A stretch of 64,000 bases of DNA, taken from assembly GCA_017477325.1 (NCBI GenBank), contig JAFUWV010000002.1:1-64000 (forward strand). The letters run 5' to 3'. Position 1 is the stretch's first letter. Every line of letters starts with the position of its first letter. Positions 8,129 through 20,300 of this stretch are shown here, one piece after another. This DNA comes from Paludibacteraceae bacterium. GTDB taxonomy: Bacteria > Bacteroidota > Bacteroidia > Bacteroidales > Paludibacteraceae. Under the pieces are notes generated by a model. It ran no database searches, was not told the origin of the DNA, and saw only the letters and a list, made by a program, of their open reading frames with translations. The position numbers and the translations under genes were made by a program.

Positions 8129-11100
8129 TGTTGTCGGTGTATTTGATAATATAAAGATTGCCTGGCAAGAGATTCGTTATGCGCTGAGCGTTGCCTGTGA
8201 AGACCGGAGTGCCGAACACGTTATATACTTCGCAGTCTCTGTTCTGGTTCGTGAGTTGCTCAACTGCAGTGGCAGGATTGCCATATATAACGGGGCACGT
8301 ACTGATACCTACGGACTCCCCCTCGCGTGTGACGACTACACTGAAGCTGTGTCCTTCGTCTTGCACGGTGACAGGCAGATAAGAGAGGTTTGCCCCTTCT
8401 ATAAGTTCTCCGTCACGATACCACTGGTACGAGGTGAATTTATATCCTGTCAGTTCTGCATCTAACAGTCCTACCCATCCGTCTTGTCCCTTTTGCGAGA
8501 GAACAGAGGCAGGATAGCCTATTTCTATCCATAGAGGTTTTTCCTCGAAGGGACATGTGGCGGTCTTGTATTGAAGTTTTGCAGGATATCTTCCGGGAAG
8601 CATATTGTCGGAGAGTTTTATAGCAATAGGTTCGTTTGGATCGAAGCAGTATGACTCCTGCCAAGCGGATACGGAATCTGAGAAATCTATAGTGAGGCAC
8701 ATCGTGTCGAGTATGCCTTCTGAGAGCACATAGGGAATATCTATCACGCCTCCGTCAACGCATACTGTTACTGTGTCCGCTGTGAGCACCTCAAGGAAGG
8801 GCAGCACTTCAAGGTTCAGTGTTACTATACTGTCGCAGCCGTATCGGTTACGGAAATTGCCAGTGTAAGTGCCCGACATGCGAATCTCCTGCATGGAGGT
8901 GCCATTGTTGAACTGATATGGCAATTCTCTGTAACAGATGGTGTCCTCCAGCTGTACGGGAGTATTGTCGTTCTTCTTGATATTCACCACTATGATGCTG
9001 TCGCACCCGCACCAACTGGTGTAGTGCAGCGAATCAATGGTATCGGTTGAATATATCTTATTGTTTAATGACCATGTGTCATCACCACATAGTTGCTTAT
9101 TGAATACAAGGTTTTTAGGTTCTATATTTGGTATCGAGACATTGAACTCTGCCTTATCTACACATTGCCGGTTGGCAGTATATGCATAGAGCGTTACTTT
9201 GAACTGCCCTCCTTTAGCCGGGAAAGCGTGAGTGATGGTATCTTTGTTGGTGTTGATAGGCATAGAGCCGTCACCGAAATCCCACACCATATCGTTTATC
9301 TTGATGTCTGACACTTGCTCTTTATCGGTTTGCCGCTGGTCGTTACGCACTATCATGTGGGATTTACTGTGGAATGTAACATAGTTTCGGCATGACTCAT
9401 GACGCTGCTTGTTCTGCTCGTCGATAACAGCTTTGGGATTGTGCGGAAGACTGGAGGCATAAAGCTCGTATTTGCATTTGTTGTTGGTTTTGGATATGAC
9501 ATCCACCACATACTGCATTGTGTCTTTTGCCTCTTTCAGGTCGAAAGTCTGCTCGGTGGAGAGGGTCTGCGAAGGATTGTCTTCGCGATACCATCTATAG
9601 TTGAATCCCTCTGGTGCCTCAAAGTGGGTTATAGGTTCGTCAGAGCATGCTAGTCCGCGCAATTCGCCTGTCTCGCATGCGAGTGTGAAGTAGGCATAGC
9701 CGTAGTGTCCGCCCTGCGTACAGTCAGACGTGGTGAGACGGATGGTAAGCGTCTGGCCTATGTATCGGCGCAGACTGATAGAGATGGTGGTCCAGTCTTT
9801 CCAGAATACTTTGTTAGAGCCGTTACTGCGCTCATACCATACATTATCGTTGTCGTATCCTGCCGCAAAGTCAGCGCTGTTGCATGCACGCTCTTCTTCA
9901 TTACCTATCGGATTTCCGTTGCCGTCAAGTATGTTCAGTGTGAAGTGCGACTGGTCGGCATCACTATGTTTCATTGAAGGCGATTCCAGCACTACCGCAT
10001 ATTGTACTTTCAGTATGTCGCTTGTGCCCTGCTCTACAACATATTTATATTCTATACGCTCTGCTTGTGATCCATTCCTCCAGTTACCGAGTCGTACTGA
10101 TCCTATCTCATTGTCGGGAACTGTCTTTAGCATAGGAAGAGACGGGTCATTCAAGTCGGCCGTTCTTGGGTCGTACTCGGTAGTTATGTAGTGAATGGTA
10201 TGACGGCTGTCAATAGAAGCATAACCATGGTCAATAGCGTTAACCTTGTCGAATCCATCGTTGGTAAGACTGCTTGCTGAACCTGCGCTACCGGCGTAAC
10301 ATACAGCTTTGTGCAGTGAGAGGTAATCTATGCACCTGGCCCCTTCGTAAACAATGAATGACGAATACTGCGTAAAGGGACTTTTGTCTATTCCGCAATA
10401 TGCTCTGATAGAGAAGAAGTGCATACCCTCAGTCAAACCTGAGATGCGAACCTGGTTTTCAGGGATACTGTCGTAGTAGAACCATTGTCCTGTGGAATAA
10501 TCTTGTGAGATAACTTGATAAAAATCTGCACCACCATTCCATGACAGAGTTACAACGCCATCGTAAGCAGAGTGTGCTATTTTGCGCGGAATATCGCATC
10601 TGCCTTCCGGAAGAATCTCTATGTTGTCTATACGCGGTCCGGGAGGATAAGTGTTTCCTTGAGTATTTCTCCAGACGAAGACAAGTCTGCCCGGAGAACC
10701 GTCACTCTCCAACTTCATCTGAGCATACTGCCACGTCATAGAGTGAGCAAGAATAGTATCCAGCGCATAATCCTTCAGTTTACTGTCTGCATCGGCGGCA
10801 ATACCTGAAGTCACTATCACATTGTCAGCATCAGGAATATAGTAAACATATATCGCATCGCTGCCTGAAGGCTTACCGTTTACCATCCAGTTGAAACACA
10901 GCAGGTAGTTGCCCCGGGGAATAGTGAGTGCCCTTACCGCGGTTACAATCATGTTTGTAGCACCGCTATATGATATACTATTGCCATTGTCTGCTGAGAT
11001 ATACAACGAATTGTTTCCTCTGCCTCCATAATTATCCAATGACCCTATATACCAGCGGTTGACAGTGTTGTTCTGATGCGACTGGTTGGCAAAATAGTTG

Positions 11101-11219
11101 AGTTCCCATTGGGCATTCTCAGCCTGATCTTCAAAGTTGCATTCATAGGCAGGTTGAGCATTCATCAACAATGCACAACCAAATAATAGAACTATAATAT
11201 GTAAGTTGCGAAACGACAT
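8100..11219 (-). CDS. Large secreted protein with PKD and GCDS repeats and a T9SS-like tail
   Basis: The start is placed at the ATG at 11219, since the longer frame begins with TTG. The product is about 1039 residues with a signal peptide ending near Met-Asn-Ala-Gln. An N-terminal MAM/cleaved-adhesin-like region ends in RIDNIEI (about 200), followed by an Fn3-like domain. A PKD domain with VWDFGDG lies near 645, two GCDS(I) repeats near 739 and 794, and an Ig-like segment (QWYRDGE) near 933. The last ~45 residues (VYNVFGTPVF...NNETVKFVLP) match a type A sorting domain, so export by type IX secretion to the surface is likely. It is a paralogue of the next upstream protein, 23 nt away. Confidence 0.85.
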   Translation of the reverse strand: MSFRNLHIIVLLFGCALLMNAQPAYECNFEDQAENAQWELNYFANQSHQNNTVNRWYIGSLDNYGGRGNNSLYISADNGNSISYSGATNMIVTAVRALTIPRGNYLLCFNWMVNGKPSGSDAIYVYYIPDADNVIVTSGIAADADSKLKDYALDTILAHSMTWQYAQMKLESDGSPGRLVFVWRNTQGNTYPPGPRIDNIEILPEGRCDIPRKIAHSAYDGVVTLSWNGGADFYQVISQDYSTGQWFYYDSIPENQVRISGLTEGMHFFSIRAYCGIDKSPFTQYSSFIVYEGARCIDYLSLHKAVCYAGSAGSASSLTNDGFDKVNAIDHGYASIDSRHTIHYITTEYDPRTADLNDPSLPMLKTVPDNEIGSVRLGNWRNGSQAERIEYKYVVEQGTSDILKVQYAVVLESPSMKHSDADQSHFTLNILDGNGNPIGNEEERACNSADFAAGYDNDNVWYERSNGSNKVFWKDWTTISISLRRYIGQTLTIRLTTSDCTQGGHYGYAYFTLACETGELRGLACSDEPITHFEAPEGFNYRWYREDNPSQTLSTEQTFDLKEAKDTMQYVVDVISKTNNKCKYELYASSLPHNPKAVIDEQNKQRHESCRNYVTFHSKSHMIVRNDQRQTDKEQVSDIKINDMVWDFGDGSMPINTNKDTITHAFPAKGGQFKVTLYAYTANRQCVDKAEFNVSIPNIEPKNLVFNKQLCGDDTWSLNNKIYSTDTIDSLHYTSWCGCDSIIVVNIKKNDNTPVQLEDTICYRELPYQFNNGTSMQEIRMSGTYTGNFRNRYGCDSIVTLNLEVLPFLEVLTADTVTVCVDGGVIDIPYVLSEGILDTMCLTIDFSDSVSAWQESYCFDPNEPIAIKLSDNMLPGRYPAKLQYKTATCPFEEKPLWIEIGYPASVLSQKGQDGWVGLLDAELTGYKFTSYQWYRDGELIEGANLSYLPVTVQDEGHSFSVVVTREGESVGISTCPVIYGNPATAVEQLTNQNRDCEVYNVFGTPVFTGNAQRITNLLPGNLYIIKYTDNNETVKFVLP

Positions 11220-11242
11220 TAATCCGAACAATCATTAAACAT

Positions 11243-14200
11243 TTACTCTTCTTTCTTGATAAGCACTCCCTGCGCATTATAGCATTTGTCATTGACTATG
11301 ATAATCAGTTGCTGGTTCTCTATGACCTTTCTGTATGCCGACTGTTGCGGTTTGGTATACGATTCAGGATAGAATGCACATGACGTTATGGTGTCACCCT
11401 CCACTGTAGTAACTCTAACCTGATAATAACTGCTCATACTCAAACCGCCTTCCTCGTAGTAGTAGGACAATGTAGCCCCTGGTATGTCAATGCTGTCACG
11501 CATCCATTGGAACGATGCGAACTCCATAGGCGAGTACTGCGGATACTGCTCTTGCACTACTTGCTGATTCATCACTGACAAAACATCACCCCATCGCTGG
11601 AATATGAGATTGCGGCAGGGGTAGTCCATATACTCGGTCTGAGTAGTGTTGCATCCGAAGTCGTTGTAGAACTCAATGATGAACTCCCCTCCGTTGAGAC
11701 CGGTGATATGAGTGTCTGAGGCAGGGTGATACTCTCCGTTAAGATAATAGTAGGTGTAGCCTGAGCCACTGAAACTGAGTTCTCCGGAGTACTCCTTGTC
11801 ATCCTCAATATTCTTCATCTCCACCAAAGGTTGTATGCTGTCAAGCACTGTGACATTTATTTGTATAGTGCTGTCGCACCCGTGAGAATTAGTGCGGAAC
11901 AATACGAACTTACCGGATGAGCGGTATGGATAGCGTTCTCCGTCAATGACGAGTGAATCTTCTCCGCAAATAGTGGTGTCAGGAAGCATTGTCATGCTCT
12001 GAGGATAAACATGTATATGCCATTCCTCGACGCTGTCGCAACCTGCTACACTTTGCCAATGCAAGGTTACCGTGGTGTCACTGCCATAGTACCGTGGTCC
12101 CGTAGGAGTGGAATATGCGTCACCCAGTTTGATAGGATAGTCTCCATAGCAGATAGTCGTATCGACTACCGTTTTTGTATCAACTATTGCAGGCACATCA
12201 AACCACAGTTCTTTCACGTCGTAGCAAGCTTCGGCAGATATGTACGCTGTGAGTGAGGCATGGTATCTGCCTCCTTCATTGGGTACATAGAGAACCGGCG
12301 AGCGGTCATCACGATAGATGGTATCGTTGGGTGCATATGTTGTGTTTACTATCTTCCATAAGTATTTCTCGCAGTCTTGGTCGTAGATGTGATTGATGCT
12401 ATCTTCCGTGAGTTTGGTAATCACGTGGCTGGTATTGACAAAGCGCACCTTGTTCTGGCAATCCGCCGCACTGGACTCGGCAGTGAACTCAGCATATGGA
12501 TAGTGCGGAATGTTTGCCGTGGAGAGGAAGAATCTGCAGTCCGGATTCTCCTTAGAAGTAAGCATACAGGTGTACGTTGTGGTGTCCGACGATTCCAATT
12601 TTAGTGATAGAGATCTGCCCCCTTTAGAGACGGGCACTTCCACTCCCTCGTTATCATACCATTGATACAGAAATCCGTCAGGCGCATCTATGCTTACCTC
12701 AGGTTCGTCACCGCAACTGGAGGAATATATCTTTGCATTGGCACATCCGAGGGTGAAATACGCATAGCCGTAGTGCCCTTGCAGAAGACAGTCGTATGTA
12801 GTGAGTCGGATGTTTATCCATTGCTGGTCATAGTCAGAGAGGTCAATACCCATGGTAGTCCACTCTTTCCAGTGAACAGCCGTAGGGTATCTGGTATTTT
12901 TGTGCCATCCGTTGCCATTGGTGTTCTTTCCTGCCACGAAGTTGGCCTGTCCGCATACAGGGTCGATTACCTCACCGCTCTGATTGATGATTTCAAGTTT
13001 GAACTGAGGCTTCTCTTCATCAGAGTGACCGGTGGGGTCTTGTAGCACAATGGCATACTTGAGCAGCAGTATGGCGGCATTCTCCGCATCCACAAAATAC
13101 CTGAATGAGAGAGCCTCACACTCGGCTTTAACGTTCCAGTTGCCAAGGCGTATTGATGCCAACTCTCCTGGAGGGATGAGTGGTAGTTGGTAATCGGTAC
13201 GCTTGTCGTACATATCGTGGTCCATATTCACCACGTGCCGGCTATACATATCCCCGCTGCCATAGTCCACAACACGCTGCAGTTGGAAGGGGTTGGTGTA
13301 CTGACCTACCCATGCTGAACATACACTCGGGTCATTAAGCTGTATGAAGTTGACGCAGTGCATCTCCGGACAATAGACCACAGCATTGTTCTTGCAGCAG
13401 TAAGCGCTGTGCACCGTGTCAAGGTCAAGTCCGCGGACGCGATAGTCATATAGTCCTTCCGTCAGACCTTCGAGCATGAAGTATTTCTGCGTAAGTCCCG
13501 TATGGGTTATCCAATGTTCGTTTCCATGTTTGCGATACTCAAACTCATAGTATTCATTTTTCCCTTCCCACATCACGAACACGCTGTCGCAACTGATGAC
13601 GGAGTCGGTCATATTGGTAGGAATAGGACTAAGAGCATTGGATATCTGCAGGTTGTCAATACATGCAGCCAGATTCATGGTGTGTTCTGCCTGTGCGTTT
13701 GATGTACTCCATGCAAAGAACAGACGTAGCTGGTTGTTAGGACTCTGCACTCGAAGCATGTTGCTGATGGTGTTCTTCCAGTTCGCACTGGTATATATAC
13801 CGTTGCAGTCGGGGAAGATAAACGATAGCAACTGTTTGGGCAGAGTGGAACGGCCGCGCACTGCCACCAGCAGTGAGTCCTGTATAGCCGACTTGCGCCC
13901 CATACCGGCATAAAACTTGGCACGTTCCGTGCCGAAGCAGCGCCAGTCAAACGACACATAATATACGCCGTCAGGCAGGGTAAGGTCGCAGTAGGCATAC
14001 TGGACACAGGTGTCAGTACCGAATGTAGGAGTCTCACCGTTGTCCGATGATATATAGAGAGCCTGTTTGCCTTCGTTATATGCAGCATCGCCTATCACCC
14101 ACTTGTCCTTGCAGACAGTAGCCAGCGGGCCGGGGTTCAGATGCCATCGAAGTCTTATCTCGGCAGAGTCTGCTTTTTCAAAACCTATCTGGTAAGGGAT

Positions 14201-14281
14201 AGCAATAGGTTGTGCATATAGCGATACACTCGCTACTGCACAACCGATCACCATCAACATGTATGTTGCGATTTTTTTCAT
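11243..14281 (-). CDS. Large secreted protein with GCDS repeats, paralogue of the downstream gene
   Basis: The 1012-residue protein has a signal peptide (about 1-24, ending Leu-Tyr-Ala-Gln). An N-terminal MAM/cleaved-adhesin-like region ends in CIDNLQI (about 210), then an Fn3-like domain and a second domain containing HYGYAYFTLGC, also present in the downstream paralogue. A PKD-like region is followed by GCDS repeats near residues 750 and 800. The C-terminus (KVIENQQLIIIVNDK..YNAQGVLI) is a short tail of the type found on many secreted Bacteroidales proteins. It probably acts as a surface adhesin or matrix protein. It lies 98 nt after the giant Fn3 protein gene, with a long hairpin between them. 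Confidence 0.83.
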   Translation of the reverse strand: MKKIATYMLMVIGCAVASVSLYAQPIAIPYQIGFEKADSAEIRLRWHLNPGPLATVCKDKWVIGDAAYNEGKQALYISSDNGETPTFGTDTCVQYAYCDLTLPDGVYYVSFDWRCFGTERAKFYAGMGRKSAIQDSLLVAVRGRSTLPKQLLSFIFPDCNGIYTSANWKNTISNMLRVQSPNNQLRLFFAWSTSNAQAEHTMNLAACIDNLQISNALSPIPTNMTDSVISCDSVFVMWEGKNEYYEFEYRKHGNEHWITHTGLTQKYFMLEGLTEGLYDYRVRGLDLDTVHSAYCCKNNAVVYCPEMHCVNFIQLNDPSVCSAWVGQYTNPFQLQRVVDYGSGDMYSRHVVNMDHDMYDKRTDYQLPLIPPGELASIRLGNWNVKAECEALSFRYFVDAENAAILLLKYAIVLQDPTGHSDEEKPQFKLEIINQSGEVIDPVCGQANFVAGKNTNGNGWHKNTRYPTAVHWKEWTTMGIDLSDYDQQWINIRLTTYDCLLQGHYGYAYFTLGCANAKIYSSSCGDEPEVSIDAPDGFLYQWYDNEGVEVPVSKGGRSLSLKLESSDTTTYTCMLTSKENPDCRFFLSTANIPHYPYAEFTAESSAADCQNKVRFVNTSHVITKLTEDSINHIYDQDCEKYLWKIVNTTYAPNDTIYRDDRSPVLYVPNEGGRYHASLTAYISAEACYDVKELWFDVPAIVDTKTVVDTTICYGDYPIKLGDAYSTPTGPRYYGSDTTVTLHWQSVAGCDSVEEWHIHVYPQSMTMLPDTTICGEDSLVIDGERYPYRSSGKFVLFRTNSHGCDSTIQINVTVLDSIQPLVEMKNIEDDKEYSGELSFSGSGYTYYYLNGEYHPASDTHITGLNGGEFIIEFYNDFGCNTTQTEYMDYPCRNLIFQRWGDVLSVMNQQVVQEQYPQYSPMEFASFQWMRDSIDIPGATLSYYYEEGGLSMSSYYQVRVTTVEGDTITSCAFYPESYTKPQQSAYRKVIENQQLIIIVNDKCYNAQGVLIKKEE

Positions 14282-14330
14282 TAGACTGCTTTTTCTGTCT
14301 GAGTCATAGCATATAGGGTAAGGTTTGAGC

Positions 14331-14370
14331 AGTACGGAAACAGACCTTCCGTGAAGGCTGTTTCCGTACT
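14331..14370 (-). other. Long intercistronic hairpin
   Basis: A perfect 13-bp stem (AGTACGGAAACAG 14331-14343 with CTGTTTCCGTACT 14358-14370) encloses a second 5-bp stem (CCTTC/GAAGG). No T-run follows on the minus strand, so it is more likely an mRNA processing or stabilising structure than a terminator. Confidence 0.75.
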
Positions 14371-14379
14371 TGAATCTAC

Positions 14380-17300
14380 TTACTTCACTTCATTGCCGAC
14401 CACATCGAACCACTTGCCGTTGCGGATGATATAGATGCGGTTGTCCATGAAGACTTTCTGTACTGTTGGCTTGCCGCCTACCAGGTTGCTTACACCTGTA
14501 ACGGTGCCTACGGTCACATTCAGTGTGATTGGGCCGCAGTCAGAATTCTGCAGGAAGGTGTACAGACGCTCCTCGCCATCGGCGGGTATGAGCTCTTCAC
14601 CATTGCAGATATACGGCAGGTCAGTCGTAAGCACAGTGTCATTTACCACATTCTCCACGTTGGCAACAAGCAGGTGCAGAGTCACAATGCTGTCGCAGCC
14701 GTACTCTGTCTGGAGGTTGAACTCGTAGTCGCCCCTTGCACTGATACCTGACACGTTCTCATCTGTATAGGTGCTGCCGTAGCAGATAGTCTGGACATAG
14801 CGTGTGCTTGCTGCCTGAGCGGTATGTACCTTGACGGTAACCACACTGTCGCAACCAAGGAAGTTGGTTATCTGGCGGGTGTAGGTGCCCTCTGTGGTGA
14901 GAGTCGTGTCGCCAAGCTGATAGGTTGTGCCAGGGCAGAGCCATACCTCATCCGAGCCTTCCAGTATCGGGCTGATGGTCAGATACAGAGTCACTATACT
15001 GTCGCAACCGGTAACTGCGGATACAAGCGTATCCTTGTATGTACCACTTGTGTAGTAACGCTCATTGCCAAGCGAGAAGTACGAACCGTGACACATCGTT
15101 GCAAACGTATCCACCTCTACTGCAGGTACCACTTCCAGAGTAAGTGTAGTCACTGAGTCACAACCTTGGCCGGTAGTGCACTGTAGCTTCTGTTGCCATG
15201 TGCCTGAACCTGCAGGTATGAAGCTGAAACCGTAGCCATTGTACTCATGACCTGCACATACCTTGTCGCTATATTCGTGGTTCTCCACTGCCTCAACATT
15301 CAGACTGACAAGTATCAACTCGTCATCCACTCCGTTAACAGGCGAAGGAGTGAAGATGTCCTTGACCGAAGTGCCCGTCTCTATCTCCATACCATCGATA
15401 AATACCTTCTCGTTTTCAAAGTCTTCATACTGGCAAAGCGATGCTGCATACTCGAACTTCTTGTAACTGTTGATTTGTACGTTGCCAAGGTGCAGATAGT
15501 GCTTCGTGGCTGTCACCTTTGATACACTGATAAAGGCAAGTGTGATGTTCTTTCCTGCATACTTGCTATAGTCCACATAGAACTTCTTGCCCACATTGCT
15601 TACAGGTATCTCACCGTAACTGAAGTCGGCGTTGGAGTCGGTGTTGCTCCACTGAGTAGCGTTCTCTGCAGTCCAAGTCTTGGCGTTGTCCATACTTACC
15701 AATACCCAGAACTCGTCGGGCACATCTGCAGTAGTGGTCGCATCACCTGTCATGCTTGTCACTGCAAGGTCAAAGCTTAACATCAGGTCTTTGCCTGTCT
15801 GGTCTGTCAGGTCTATCTCAGGAGTTACGAGCCACTGTACTGAAGTAAAGTTGTTGTATGTCTCGCAGTACATGTGACCTTTTGTCATCACGTCTTCTGT
15901 CGGATACGGATGCCATTCGTCACCTGTGTCGAAGATGTATGGCTGCTGCATTGGTGTGCCGCTGAATGCTTCCTGAGGAGTGGTGCCGTGGCCATAGGTC
16001 CAGTGAGCAGGACGATCATTGCCTATGTACGGGAAGCTCTCTGAGAAGCGTACAGAGTGGTTGGTTACGAAGTCTCCCACATCGCTCCAGTCTGACAACT
16101 CTCCGCCATAGCAGTTGTGCTGTATGCGGTAGAAGTATCTTGTGCCTTGGGTAAGGTCGTTCAGTGTGTACTGGCTTACTGTGATGTTCGTGTCAAGCAG
16201 CAACTCTGAGAAGTCCTCTACCTGTGACACCTGCAAGTGGAAGTCTGATACACTGGTGAACTCCCAGCTGATAGTTGCACTGTGAGAAGTAATACCCTTT
16301 ACCTTGATGCTGTACGGAGCCGAACATACATCGTTTGGCACTATCGACAAGTCATCTATGTACAACTGACCTTGGTTGGCCGTTCCTGACACATTACGCA
16401 GATAGTTGTAAACCAGACATACTCTGTGATCCTTACCTGTGTATTTATCCAGTGGTAGAACGTATGTATCCCAGAAGCGGTCTGCTCTTTCTGTCTCCTT
16501 TGTCTGGAAGGCTACAATCTCAAGCGACTTCTCTATATATACCGTATCCACAGGAACGAAGGTTGACCAGTCGTCACCTATAGTATAGCCCACAACTATA
16601 TCTGTCGGGAAACTGCTCGAGATAGGACTATAGCGGAATGCACCCAGCGTTGTCTCGTAGTTGCCAAGACGGGCTGAGAAGTGAAGTGCCATAGTGTTGT
16701 CTATATCGAACGACATCTCGGGCAGAATAGCATACGAGTTGAAGGTCGGTACCGAATTCTCTGCACCATAGAACATTAAGCAAGATGAACCTCCCACAGC
16801 TCCCGATACATTCCTTGAGTAGTGATACGTAGCATTGTCGGTCACTATGCGCGGCATATAGTTGTCTTTCTGTACCGACTCCGTTCCCAATGTCCAGCAA
16901 CCCGGCTTCTGATAAGTATACGAACTTATCGAATAAGTCTCTATGTTTGACTCGAAGTCCCAACTTGCATCCACTGTATCTACCTTTGCACACAACGTAC
17001 GGACTGTGCCTTCGGTTACGGTCGAGCGGGCATCGCCTTCGCAGATAGTCTGAACCTTTACCTTATATATAGTGTTGCTTGCAAGGTTGCTCAATGCCAA
17101 CTTGGCCTGACCTGTGACAGTGTTGTTATATACCTCCTTGTTCTCAGGATCATATACCTGTACTGCCCACTTGTCACCGCCTGACTGCCATGTCACATCC
17201 AGACTGTTGTCCGTCTCATTCTCCGAGGCTATATCTATTGCAGCCACACAACCTTCTACAGGCTCTATTGCCACATCGTCAATATATGCTTCGTTGAACA

Positions 17301-20300
17301 GACCGTTCGAGTAGAACACTATGTACTTGCCGCTCATTCCGTACAGAGGTATCTTTATCTCATCCCACAAGTCGTTCTCGGGCCATGGATTAGGCTTGGT
17401 CCCAAAGGCTACATAGTCGGGACCTTCATATTTATATATCTGCTTGATGTTGTTGATGTCACCTATTTGGTCGGGATCATCTATCACACCTATAAAGAAG
17501 TTCCTGCTCTGACCATGGTTGAAACCGTCGTTCTGGAAGTTGTCGTTGTTGTTGTTCTCATAGTCCTGCATATATATCATGCGGATGAAGAATCGCAGTT
17601 GCAACTCGTTGAAGTTGGCATCAACAAGAGGCATGATTGCGTATGTGTTGTTATCACTACCGCTCTGACCATACAGACGGAGTGCACTCTCACCGTTGTG
17701 AGCATAGCGGTTCACATAGCTGCCGGACGGGGTGTTGGTGGATATTCCAAACGAACCATATTGTCCTACCTGACCGACAAACCAGCATGATTGCAAACTT
17801 TCAAACGACTCCTCGAAGTCCCATGAAGCGGCTGCATATGGAACAAGACAGTAAGTCGATGCTTCAAATGCAGGAGTCCACTCGCTATAGTTATCACTGC
17901 CACAGGCAGCACGGACAAGCACGTTGTATGTCGTTGATGGCTCCAGACCGGTCAGTTTAACCGACTTCTCGTTGCTAACTGCTTTCTTAGCCTCTGAAAG
18001 TGTTGAACCAACCGGATAATATGCAATCTCCCATGAGTTGGCAAAGTCGTCAACCCACTGAACTTCAAGGAAGTCCTTTCCACGGCTTACAAGCGAGGTG
18101 TTGAACGGCGCTTTGCAAGAAGATGTCGTGTTCACGCTCAAATCATCAATATATATCTGGGCCGACGTGGAAGCATTGTTCTTGTCGCCGCCTACAAAGC
18201 CCAATACTATATGCTTTCCTGCACCCGTGTATGTTTGCAGGTCAACATATTTATGCTGCCAGTTGCCGTTGGTGAATACGATAGAATCAACCCATGTAAT
18301 ACTCTCTACCATCGTGGCATAGGGCTCATTCGCTGTAGTTGCACCTACATACAACTTCCTCTCGCTGATTGTACCGCTTGCTGTCTTTGCCGACAACTTC
18401 ACGCTCAAAGTGTTCAACGGCTCGGCTACCGCAGGAAGCACAGCGTATGAGTTGTTGCCTGTGCTACCTTGTGAAGTCAATAACAAACCGCCTTCACCCG
18501 ATATCTTTGCCTCTGAAGCCACTCTTGCCTGAGATGCCAACTCACCACCTGCATAGTACAATGCCCAGCAATCTGGCTGAGTATAAGGAGCACCGGTAAT
18601 GATGGTATAGCCATCGAAGTTTTCTGTCAATGGAAGAGGAGTCGTAACCGGGCACTCCGTAGTTGCCCAACGTACGTTCGACCACTTTGATTCTTTGCTT
18701 CCATCCACAGTCTTGATGTAGATGTAATACTTGGTCTGAGGACTCAAGCCGGTGATAATGGCTGTGGTGTCGTTGTCAACAGTTATAGTCTTCAAGCTTG
18801 CTTCAACACTGGGGTCGATTGGTTCAGTTGCTACCTTAACCTCAAACTTGTTGCCTAAGCCCTTCTCCCATGATATCTGTATCATGTCGCGGCCTATGGT
18901 GTCGAATACCATATCTACTGGTTCCATCACTTCACCCACATATTCAACAGATACATTATCTATATGTATTCTGTCTATTACACCGTTGCTTACCGTGATG
19001 AAGTATGGCTGTGTACCAAAGTTGCCATACAAGTCGCCTTCGTAATTGTTGAAACGAACTGTATAACGGAACACTTCGGAGGTCGCTGTAATTGCAGTTA
19101 CTATCGGAAGTTCCATCTCCTTAACTACAACGGCGGTAGCCATGTTCTGAGGATTGGTCACTACACCTACGTTCAATATGTGTGAGTCACTATATACCGT
19201 TCCTGCATGTGCATCAAAACTCAGTTGAATCTTCTTCACGTCAGTGATATCCAACTGTGGAAGCACAGCATATGAACCTTCCGACGATGCATTCGAGTAC
19301 AGATACAAAGCATTACTATTAATTGTCGCAGCCTGAGTGGTACCTGTCATTATGCCTGTCGTCCAGCAATTCAATACTCCTGCTGCATCAAAGGTCTCCA
19401 CACCCTCAGTCCCGAAGTCTGCCGGACTTACCGGCTGGCATGACGTGCGGAAACTTACTACCGTTGACCACTCTCCGTTGGAACCGTCACATACACCTCT
19501 TACAGATGCATAGTATGTTGTGTAGGGCTCTATCAGTGAAGAAGTAAAAGTAAGAGAATTGGTAGTCGACTCTTGGTTAACCACTACATCTGTCGTGCCT
19601 GCTAAAGCTTCATCCGGCGACATGTTCTTTGTCATTACTACAAACTGATACTTCGGAGCACCACTTGCCTTCCAAGTAGCCGTAGCACCATTATGCTTGA
19701 GGTCTCCAACACTCAGGTCTCTTACCTTGCGGCAGGCCGCCAAACGACTTACATTTATATCGTCAAACACATAACCGCCTGTGTTCATCGTGTTGGTCAT
19801 GCAGAATGCTATATATTTCGCTGTGCCTGTGTAAGCTTCAAAATTAACCACACACTCTACGTATGTAGCAGTTATTGGCTTGAAGCATGTAACCTTTTCA
19901 AATGTGCTGTTGTCGGACGGGTCAGACATCACACCTACCTCCAATGAGTCATTACCCATGTTACTCGTCGAGTACCTACGCATCCAGAATGTCAACTCAA
20001 CATCCTGTGGATTAGCGTCAAATAATGGGAGTATAGTGTAAATCTTGCCGCCTGCACTTCTGTACATTCTCATCGACTTGCTGCCGCCATGTGCATAAGA
20101 AGCTGTTGCGAAGGCTGCCGTAGTAGTGTTGTTACTGCTGAACAACCAGCACAGTGGCTTGTCGTTTGATGCATATTGCTCAAAGTCAACTATGTAGGGC
20201 AAATTAGTTATCTCTGGGCAGTCCGTTGTGAAGTTGCTTACTGAGCCTGATACCACCTCATCGCCGCAGATTGTTGATACACAGTAATAATATGTTGTAG

